Origin: Fallopia convolvulus
Taxonomy: Eukaryota; Streptophyta; Magnoliopsida; Caryophyllales; Polygonaceae
Assembly: GCA_964016875.1 (NCBI GenBank)
Contig: OZ024721.1
Location: forward strand, 38,640,323 to 38,704,322
Length of the DNA: 64,000 nt
Direction of reading: 5' to 3'
The first letter of the stretch is position 1, and each line of letters starts with the position of its first letter. Below, piece by piece: positions 56,294 to 64,000 of the stretch. Below the pieces are notes generated by a model that saw only the letters and a program-made list of their open reading frames with translations, did no database searches and was not told the DNA's origin. A program made the translations under genes and the position numbers.

Positions 56294-57859
56294 TTAGGTC
56301 CCTTTTCTTCTATCAGTATGCCCGGTATTCCTACATGATGGTTTGGACTCCTCTGTAGTGCATATTCTGGGGCATGGTGTAGAAACAAAAGATAAGGGAT
56401 GATCATCTTTAGCAGATTCATAGTTAGAGTACTTACCTTGGTTGTATTCTTGCACGTGGGACTCGGTGATTGGCCAATGAGGCTTGGTAGGGATGGCTGA
56501 ATCGAGTTCTGGTTGAGTCAACTCGATTTGTGCGACTGCAATTGGGTCGTTGGCATTCTGATCCAAGTTGAATTCCACCCGTTCCTCCCGAATATCAAAA
56601 GTGAGGAGTCCTTTCCGCACATCAACTCTTGCACCTGCTGTGGCTAAAAATGGTCTGCCAAGAATTATGGGGACATGAGGGTCTTCAGGCATATCGAGGA
56701 CGATGAAATCATTCGGTATAAAGAATTTCCCGACTTGAATAGGATAGTCGTCCACGACTTCTGTGGCTTTGACACATGATCCATCTGCCATGTACAGATT
56801 CATATCTACCGGCTCTAGTGGTCCCATATTAGCTTTAGACCAGATTGAGAGAGGAACTAAACTAGCACTGGCGCCCAGATCACATAAAGCCTTGAACTTG
56901 TGGTTGCCTATGCCGATCGTTATTGCAAATCTCCCTGGGTCTCCTAGCTTTTCTGGTAGAGCTATTGATCTGACTTCATCCTGCAGCTCTGTAATGGATC
57001 TTTTCCTGCTAAGAATATCCTTCAAAAACTTTGTGTAAGCCGGCATTTCGCTTAGGGCCTCAGCGAATGGGATGGAAATATTAATGCCCTGAAGAATTTT
57101 TACGAAACGCTTGAACTTACTCTCAGTAGAGTCCATAGATTTCTTAGTTGGAAATGGAAGAGATTTCACCATTCTCGGAATCAAGTTAGGCTCGAGAGGT
57201 GAGAGTACCGGGTCGACACTAGGATCGCCAGGTATGCTCGGCGGGTCGTTACCGACCCTGATGGGGTCGTTAACTATCCTAGAGTTGAGAGGAAGGCTCG
57301 GTTTAGAAGACTTACCTGGGGTAGGGTCCTTAGGAACCCTCGGAGCCTCGTCACCTTGGTATATGGGCTCGTTATTTGCCCTCGCTGGCTCGTTAACGAG
57401 CTGTTTGGTGACGTCCTCTTCCTCCTTTTCCTCAGCTTGGACTCGCTCCGGCAATGTCTTCCCGCTCCTAAGGTGCACCGCTGCTATTTGTCCCCTAGGG
57501 TTCTCCTCGGGGCGGCCCGGGAGTTGCCCTTGTGGTCTCGGAATTTGGGCAGCGAGGTTCCCTAGTTGGGAATCAACACTCTTCTTCCATATATCGAACT
57601 CTCCCCATCTTTTATTTTGTTGGTTCAGGTTGGCTTGAACTTCGTTAACCTTGTTGGTCACTCCGTTAATGCCTTCCTGTAATCCTTGAACCCATGATGG
57701 TGGCTCCTGATGGCCTGGAGGTCGATAAGGTGCAGGTCGTCTATCTGGTGGAGGCATTGCATAGTTTTGGTTGGTATTCTGATTGCCCCATGCCTGATAG
57801 TTGTTTGACCTGTCATGATAGCTAGGCTGGTTCCTGTATGGTCCTCTCATATAATTCAT
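56294..57859 (-). pseudogene. Athila-type gag C-terminus and aspartic protease
   Basis: A 521-codon frame opens at MNYMRGPYRNQPSY (gag tail) with PPDRRPAPYRPPGHQ and a PQGQLPGRPEENPRG stretch. It then runs into FKALCDLGASASLVPLSIW (aspartic protease; the motif is DLGAS where DTGAS is common in other families), followed by VPIILGRPFLATAGARVDVRKG. After LTFDIREERVEFNL the frame degenerates and no reverse transcriptase follows. The usual boundary to RT (ELKPLPS-like text) is lost. It is still long and open, hence a recent derivative. Confidence 0.78.
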
Positions 57860-58206
57860 CTCAGCTATTGTCTCAGCAGCTCTTACCTGCTCTATGTTAG
57901 TGCAAGCAGATGTACTATGTGCAGAAGAACCACATTCTTGACATGATTGAGAGGATTTCAGAAAACTTACCTGCTTCTTCAGACGGTTGACCTCATCTTA
58001 CAAGAATTGATTTTTAACATCCTGGTCAACTTCGTCTTGGTTAGGTATGTAGAGACGTTTCTGGGGCTGTGGAGTCTGCTGGATTCCATACATGGCATCA
58101 TAATTGGACAGCTTATCCAGCAGTTCCCATGCAGCCGTTGGGTCCATCTCTATAAACCGCACGCAGTATGCGTGTTGATTCGGTTCTTGGTCTCTGCGTT
58201 GATACC

Positions 58207-58953
58207 CTAGAAAAAGATTTCTTGCAAAACATATAAAGGTTGCCCATGAGTGGAGCATTGTCTAAGCATCTCTTTGAATCTTTCCCATGTTTCAACAAAG
58301 GTTTCATTAGGCAGCTGGTGATAGGAGGTGATGCGTTTCCTCAACTCCGTGGTCTTAGCAGGAGGGAAGAACTTTGTAAGAAATTGATCGTACAAAGCTT
58401 TCCAAGTCCTGATAGACTTAGAAGGTAGGCTCTCCAACCAGCTCAGTGCCTTCCCATCAAGAGACCACCTGAAAGCTTTTAACAGAACATATTCAAGTGA
58501 GACACCTTCAGCAGCTATGGTGTCACATAAATCGAGAAAGTTTCGAATATGCTCCATAGGGCACTCAGTAGGTTCCCCTTCAAACTGAGCCCGTTTAATC
58601 AAAGATATGAATTGAGACTTGATCTCAAAGGGTTTCTCTATCTCGGGAAGCACGATTGGAGATTCTGGCACCCTCAGTTCTGGATGCATGCACTGTTTGG
58701 CATTCCTCGGATCGGCATTAAGCTCCTCTTGTAGACGAGCATTAGCAGCTCGTTGACGCTCAGCCTCAGCAACAGCGCCTTCTTTCTCATTTTTTAACGC
58801 CTCCATCTGATTTCGGAGGTCTTCCATTTGACGAGCCATCTCTTCAGGTGTGGCCATGGCTCGGTTTTCTCGGAGTCTACGGTGCAGGGAAAGTTCGGGT
58901 TCTGAGTAATAACCAGTGTTGTCAAACTCGAGCCTTCGTCGTCCTACCGGCAT
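58207..58953 (-). pseudogene. Athila-type gag N-terminal part
   Basis: 248 codons starting MPVGRRRLEFDNTGYYSEPE. A coiled-coil region follows (about 30-75, MARQMEDLRNQMEALKNEKEG). Then comes the Retrotrans_gag domain, with IKRAQFEGEPTECPMEHIRN, FRWSLDGKALSWLESLP and FLTKFFPPAKTTELRKRI. A frame break near 58207 separates it from a further gag fragment at 58258-57998 and from the 57859 frame. It would form the capsid shell of the retroelement particle. Confidence 0.8.
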
Positions 58954-59068
58954 ACGCTGAGAAAACAGACAGAGAAAACAAAAATTAAAAGCAAAAACGG
59001 GGTCGGGCTATTCCCAGACCCACAGATAAACAAACAAACTCGTTGCTTCCCCGGCAACGGCGCGAATT

Positions 59069-60550
59069 TGTTGAGAGGGTTTCTTGACAACAAATAAATT
59101 TATAATCAAGACCCCGCTGAGTATAGGGAGGTCAGGATCGTTCCACAGGAAGCAAGGTTGTTCGTTTATCAATTACTAAAAAAAAACAAACAAAATCAAA
59201 CAAAAACACTCACAAGCAGCCTCGTTAACGACGTTGTCAGGGTTGTTAACAAACCACCGTAGACAAAAGACTCAATCTAACGACCTAAATAAATTCGGTA
59301 CCGAGCCAACTAACTCAACAACGAAATTCACTTAAGATAATTCAAATAAAAACAAAGATCTAGGACTAGGGACACCACAACATAGTCATGCATATAAACT
59401 TTGTAAGAAGAATAGATCATGCCTTTAAATAGATAGAGTCATCAACTTTCGTTGACTATCAAGTAAATTAACCTACTTTCGTAACCCAATTCACTTAATT
59501 GCTTGTTTTGGATCTAAAGCCTGAAACTTTCGTATTCAAACAATATCAACCTTCAAGTTACTAACTTTCTCTTTCAATCAAGTTAAAAACTCAAATTACC
59601 TCAACTTTCATCTTGGTATAAGCACAACAAACAATCTCAATAATAGATAAAAGGCATTCAACACACAATCTTACTCATCAAACATGCTTAACTATGCTGG
59701 GCTTAACCCCGATCCTAGAAAAGAAGACTACTCACTAATCATGACTACGAAACAAATAAATTCAACAAAAGAAATCATAGAAAACAAAATCACTACTCAA
59801 ATTAATAACAAAATATTGTCTTACAGAAAATCAGAAGAAACCGAAAAAATACAAAGCACCGAACCAAAATCTCGATCAACGAACTCGGTAACTTTCGTTC
59901 ACCGACCTCCGAACTCGACTCCGATCCTCTCTCGACTCTCTCGGCTCTTCCTCCTCTCTAAATCAATCTCTCCAAAAATCCACCACTTTTCTAGGCTAAA
60001 CAAGAGGGCTATTTATACTAAAAAGGCTAAAAACTAATAAGGCTAGAAGATAAAAACTTTCCTAAAAAGATAGAAATAAAAACCTAAAAAGATAGAAACA
60101 AAATCTAGAAAGATAACAAGACCTAAAATACATAATATAATAACCCTAAAAATCATAAAAAGATACTCTACCGACACGGAAATAATTTCCCGCACAGGAT
60201 CGGTGAGTTACAAAGTCAACCCTCGAAATTTCTATCACGTGGCCTCGTTAACGAGCCCTCACAGCCTCGTTAACGAGCCTGTGCTTGGTTTCTTCCACAC
60301 TTTATCTCGTAAAACTTGGACTCTGACTTCTCCATACTTGTATTCCTCCGTCTTTCACTGTAGCACTCCAAATTCAGCTCCATATATCACCTTTTCCTTG
60401 CTAAAACCTACAAAATACACAAAATAGAGTAGCTTCCATACTTTCCATGAAAATATGCAAAACCATCCAAAAACACACAAAACTAAACCTAATTTTATCA
60501 AAACTAAACCTAATAAACAAAAAAAAAACTACTAAAAACTATACTATAAA
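59069..60550 (-). repeat. Athila derivative 5' LTR (outer end approximate)
   Basis: The inner edge is TGTTGAGAGGG (plus strand), separated from the PBS complement by a few bases. It contains GACCCCGCTGAGTATAGGG and further CTCGTTAACGAG copies at 60245-60280. The outer end could not be fixed because no second LTR is recognised. Confidence 0.55.
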
Positions 60551-61805
60551 CACGAACATCAATATTGATTTATTAAAATACATAAGAAAGATAATTTAAA
60601 GATTTTCAACTTCCATAGGTTACTTTAAGTTGCAGCCACAAAAAAAAAAAGATTACAATCAAGTTTTACCAAGGCATGTGGGAGATTATGCGGAAATAAT
60701 AGACTTTCCAAAAATTAGCTAAGTTTTTCTTAATCTTATTCTTCATGAGTTATTTGTTATCTTATTTATTTTAGTATCTTTGAAGACTTTGTTTAGTTTA
60801 CTATTTTATATTAATAGATAGGTAAATTGGCCTATCTTTTTAGAGATGAGATTATGTTTATCCTAGTTTACATTTTCTTATCTTTTGTTTTATGATAGAA
60901 TTTTTGAAGAAAAAAGAAAAAGAAAAAATTGATAAGTTATGGACATAAGTTTATCCTCTCTTATGTCTATTTAAAGATTCTTATGTTAATGGAAAAATTA
61001 GATCTAGTTGAAAGTCAAAGTTGGCTAAGTTTAATCTCAATTTCGGTCTCCAAAACACTCTTGTGTATTTGGCTTTTGTGTTCTAAACAACCAATTCGTG
61101 TGAGTTTATTTGAGTGTTCCTGATACAGCAATGAAAATTGCCAAAGAATTTGAGAATATACAGCCAAACATCAAGCTATTAGGAAGAAAACTAACTGATT
61201 ACAAGGTCCAAGTCAAAGGCATTGTCAAGCTCTTTCTTCACCATGACCCGGCATGTTCATAATACTGAAAGGTAACAACGATGTCTTATAACAATATTTT
61301 ACATCGAATTGACCAGCAAGTCGGGTTTTCGGACAGGTCGAGTTGACAGCAGGTCAATTACATCGAATTTTTTAAGATTATTATAATAATATTTTAATTA
61401 AATTTTTTATTTTAATAATGTAATATATTTTAATTTTCAAAAAAATATATACATTCTTTAAATATACTAAATCGGTAAATCCACCGGGCTTTGGGTCAAG
61501 CAGGTTCGGTTTATTTAAAGTTAATTATCATGTTTAAATTTACGGGTTTCAACTCTAAAATTTCGGATCGTATTATCGAGTACGCTGGACCAAGTTTTGA
61601 CAACTCTAATTAGAGTAGAACAAAAGTGGTATTTATATACATTAGAACGTTTTTTAAGAAAGGATTTACAAAAGGCTTTATATGCATAGCCTTTACATTA
61701 CTTAAACGGAAATATAAAACTACTGCCGGCTTGACTATCGAAGAAAAATTAATAGTCAAGCGGAGTGATCGACTACACTCCTAGAGTTTAGAGATTACAA
61801 ATTAC
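60551..61805. other. Unassigned AT-rich stretch
   Basis: No gene or transposon domain is recognised. Short frames are random. Confidence 0.4.
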
Positions 61806-61834
61806 AATACTAGGGATAAAGTTTGGACATGAAA

Positions 61835-62050
61835 CTAAGGGTTACAAAAGAAATATAAGAAACCGTCGTCAAACCAACTTTCATCCAAGGTCTCCCCCTC
61901 GTGACACAACAACACATAAGCCTGTTGAATCTTCCTTCTTGCCACATCCATAGCACTTCGAAGGGATGCCGCACACGTCTCGTGCTGATGAAGCTCGTTC
62001 TGGGCGGCCGAGATCTCATCTAACCATGTCTCCTTGTACTGAGCCACCAA
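61835..62050 (-). pseudogene. Coiled-coil-like fragment
   Basis: 71 codons, VAQYKETWLDEISAAQNELHQH and SLRSAMDVARRKIQQAYVLL, helical with heptad-like spacing, ending in WFDDGFLYFF. Found directly downstream of the acidic and proline-rich frames on the same strand; the family is not recognised. Confidence 0.35.
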
Positions 62051-62068
62051 GTCCTTGTTAGGGTGACG

Positions 62069-62410
62069 TTACCTTGTGCCAAAAGGCCAAGTTGTGGACG
62101 AGAGGTTCTTATGCGGCGATTCGATCGGAGGCCGAGATGACTCTCCTTGGAGCATGTTGACTAATCCTTCCATCTGATGCTCAATCGGGGCCGTGCTAGC
62201 TTGTGTATACAGAGAGGTGTCAGGCAAGGTTGCCCATGGAAGATGAAGTTGGGGAAAATAGTAATCTTGGAGGTCTCCTTGAAACTCCGAGAACCTTGGA
62301 GGGGATGGCCTCTCAACCTTAGGTAAAAGAAGGGGTGGCTCGGGAATAAGGTAAGGCTGAGGCTCGACGATTGGTTCCGGGGGGTCCTTGCTCAGTATGG
62401 TACGGGCCAA
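62069..62410 (-). pseudogene. Proline-rich frame following the acidic ORF
   Basis: 113 codons without a canonical ATG at the start, containing DPPEPIVEPQPYLIPEPPLLLPK and DLQDYYFPQLHLPWATL. It is in a different frame from the acidic ORF and probably belongs to the same original protein, joined by splicing or broken by frameshift. It is followed after a gap of 18 bp by a coiled-coil frame. Confidence 0.35.
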
Positions 62411-62474
62411 GTTGAAATTGTTGCATAAGAAGGTTGTCCTCGTGGGACCAATCGTTGGTAGGAGGCGGAGGTAC

Positions 62475-63077
62475 TTACGGTTCGGGCACTATTGGTGATG
62501 AGACAACTTCAAAGATAGGCGCCACAAGAGGCGGTACCTCGGGGTTGTAGACTTCCCCGTCGTTGTCTTCTTCCATGAGTTCCTCTTCTTCTTGGAACTG
62601 GGGTTCCATCTCCTCGTCCTCGTCCATATAGTAATTCTCCGGGTTGAGATCGGGCATTTCTTCGTCTTCTTCCTCAGAGTAGTAGGACTCAGGGCTATAA
62701 TCTGGAACCATGGGCTCGGGTTCGAACTCGTGTACCTCGGGCTCATATACCGATGTACCCGACAACTCAGCATGTTCGGCCATTTCCTCCTGAAAGGGTT
62801 CGACCGGTCCCTCTTCCTCTCTTGCTTCCAGTTCTGACTCCGGACCCAACTCAGGGTCTTCTTCTGGATCCTCTTCTGCTTGCGCTCCCACATCGGGGTT
62901 AATTACTAGACCTTCTCCCTCTTCTTGTACATGGGCGGCCTCTCCGGGCTCGTAAAAAGGGTCGTCCTCTGCATTCTGGTAGGGCCAATGCGGATTAGAG
63001 GCAAAGGCCTCCTCTAACTCTCGGAGAGCCCCCTCTAGGTTTTTCCTAAGGCGAGTAGTGCTACATGTCCAGACCAT
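62475..63077 (-). CDS. Highly acidic protein in retroelement leader, function unknown
   Basis: 200 codons, starting MVWTCSTTRLRKNLEGALRE. About a third of the residues are Asp or Glu (EEDPEEDPELGPE, YSEEEDEEMPDLNPE), with Pro, Tyr and Met interspersed. It stops at VPEP, where the minus strand reads GAACCGTAAGTACC, so the TAA is part of a consensus splice donor GTAAGT. The same frame stays open briefly after the stop (VPPPPTNDWSHEDN). Neither a nucleic-acid-binding motif nor a membrane segment is seen. It could be an extra retroelement ORF or a captured gene piece. Confidence 0.4.
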   Translation of the reverse strand: MVWTCSTTRLRKNLEGALRELEEAFASNPHWPYQNAEDDPFYEPGEAAHVQEEGEGLVINPDVGAQAEEDPEEDPELGPESELEAREEEGPVEPFQEEMAEHAELSGTSVYEPEVHEFEPEPMVPDYSPESYYSEEEDEEMPDLNPENYYMDEDEEMEPQFQEEEELMEEDNDGEVYNPEVPPLVAPIFEVVSSPIVPEP

Positions 63078-63505
63078 GCTGAAAAGAAAGGAAGGAAAGG
63101 TTAGACATAGAACATCCTTAAATTCTATAAGAGGAAGATACTCGAAGGAAGTTTAAGGGATTTTAAACAAGTAATTAAACATGGAGAAAAGTTTTGAGAT
63201 AGATATCCTTTTTCTTGACACTACATACAAAACAAATTATAATTCCTATGTTCTTCTTAAAACTTGAATTCTAAAAAAATTTCTAACTTATCACTTTCTT
63301 TTATAGAATAGGTTTAAACTTAGAAAGTTTTCAATAAAAGTAACTAAGCTATGAAAGTTCAAAACTATATTTTTAGGTTTTGGAAGTTTTGAAAGAAAAT
63401 TTTAATAGTAAAAATTTTCGGTTTAAAGACAAAGACTTTAGTTTTGAAAATTTTCGGTTTCGAAAGTTTTCGGTTTTGAAAACAAAACGTTCGGCTCTGA
63501 TACCA

Positions 63506-64000
63506 TATTTATAACACCCCTATTTTACAACGATGCCAGTGACCTCGGATTTTACCATCCAAAGTTACCCAAGGCTTTATAAGGTATTAAGTTAAATAAA
63601 AACATGCAGAATTATAAAGTTATTACAATTAAAAGAGTTGCTCATATATGAGACTTTAGAAGTATTAATTGCATACCATGGTTTAGTTTAGCAAAACATA
63701 AAACTTTTAAGGGTTGTTAGGTAGAGGAAATTAAATAACATTGTTTTTGCATAAGCGTAGAGTAACCCGAAAGTGAACAAAACACCATACTTGATTTAAA
63801 TCCGACCTTCCTTCCTTCACTTGATCGATCTTCGTCCTCTACGCCTTTGGTGGAGATTTCCTGGATTATAACATTTGGCGTGAAGGGCGAAAAATACCAG
63901 GAAGAAATGCGGAAAAACGAAATTAGTCTAAAGAGACTAAGAAAGCGAGAATGGACATTCTAAAGGTAGTTTGGTAAAGCAACGGAATTATTGACGAGGT
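63506..64000 (-). repeat. LTR-like sequence, runs off the window
   Basis: It begins (plus strand) next to the PBS complement with TATTTATAACACCCCTA, resembling gypsy LTR ends that read TGTAACACCCC, and continues past the window edge. No partner LTR is present in the window. Confidence 0.45.

Larger units (their letters stand above)
53090..60550 (-). mobile_element. Athila-type Ty3/gypsy retrotransposon derivative lacking pol
   Basis: On the minus strand: 5' LTR (59069 to roughly 60550), PBS GCGCCGTTGCCGGGG (complement near 59050-59063, matching tRNA-Asp as in Athila), gag, protease, a non-coding gap where reverse transcriptase, RNase H and integrase should be, and a downstream extra ORF of 536 codons. 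The 3' LTR was not recognised; the left boundary near 53090 is approximate. The order gag-PR-[pol missing]-ORF is that of a non-autonomous Athila derivative. Confidence 0.72.
61835..63505 (-). mobile_element. 5' part of another LTR retroelement with acidic leader ORF
   Basis: A PBS complement GGCTCTGATACCA (63493-63505, initiator tRNA-Met) lies just left of an LTR-like start (TATTTATAACACCCC). A leader of about 400 bp follows on the minus strand, then a 200-codon acidic frame (63077-62475), a 113-codon proline-rich frame (62410-62069) and a 71-codon coiled-coil frame (62050-61835). No canonical gag, protease or pol is seen. Element class is uncertain (gypsy-like PBS and LTR start). Confidence 0.45.

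Noticed and set aside
57111..57638. 175-codon plus-strand ORF
   Set aside because: Antisense shadow of the Athila-type gag/protease frame.

Overview
The window is nuclear DNA from a flowering plant, most likely a eudicot. The evidence is spliced GT-AG genes, Ty1/copia and Athila-type Ty3/gypsy retrotransposons, an RNase H-bearing L1-like LINE, hAT, Mutator-like (MULE) and CACTA-like DNA transposons, Helitrons, and AT-rich intergenic DNA. No species can be named from sequence alone. Only three loci look like ordinary host genes: a DEAD-box RNA helicase of the RH28 class (17331-22239, +, 11 exons), a CIP8-like RING-H2 E3 ubiquitin ligase (23832-24884, -) and a 100-residue two-pass membrane protein (27853-28155, -). 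Nearly everything else is transposable-element DNA, much of it nested, and many insertions can be dated relative to each other by target-site duplications (TSDs).

Left block (1-17.1 kb). A degenerate minisatellite is followed by a solo LTR (902-3132) that itself carries a Helitron (1726-2630). The solo LTR sits in the 3' end of a copia relic, which was also hit by a short LINE derivative (3181-4557). Next is a 3'-truncated hAT element (about 4740-15653, -). It was invaded by Copia-A (6395-15471, TSD CCGCT), which was invaded by Copia-B (7294-12661), whose left LTR carries a MITE-like insert. A Pack-MULE (15676-17115, 9-bp TSD) holding a patellin (Sec14-like) gene fragment lies just upstream of the helicase.

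Gene island (17.3-28.2 kb). The three host genes are separated by a Helitron relic (25153-26029), a GC-rich hAT-type MITE (26452-26730) and a solo LTR (26962-27371, TSD GCGAC).

Middle block (28.7-42.5 kb). An essentially full-length LINE (28728-36285, 12-bp TSD) is split by a solo LTR (31545-32726, TSD CCTTC) of the same family as the one at 902-3132. A second long-TIR MULE (36333-39455, 10-bp TSD) hosts a recent miniature LTR retrotransposon (37212-38881) whose interior is a 31-bp minisatellite. A copia 3' end (40185-41771) follows, split by another solo-LTR-like insert.

Right block (42.5-64 kb). TGATGAC-rich, CACTA-like repeats with a tRNA-like relic are followed by a chain of abutting Helitrons (45967-52367), one carrying a third Pack-MULE with a membrane-protein gene fragment. 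The window ends in a pol-less Athila-type element (about 53.1-60.5 kb, -), which has a large open extra ORF and many copies of a CTCGTTAACGAG palindrome, and the 5' part of another retroelement with a strongly acidic ORF. The most unusual signals are the 31-bp in-frame minisatellite inside a young miniature retroelement, the dispersed palindrome in the Athila derivative, the AAAAGTGCAT repeat shared by two MULE-type elements, and the head-to-tail Helitron chain.
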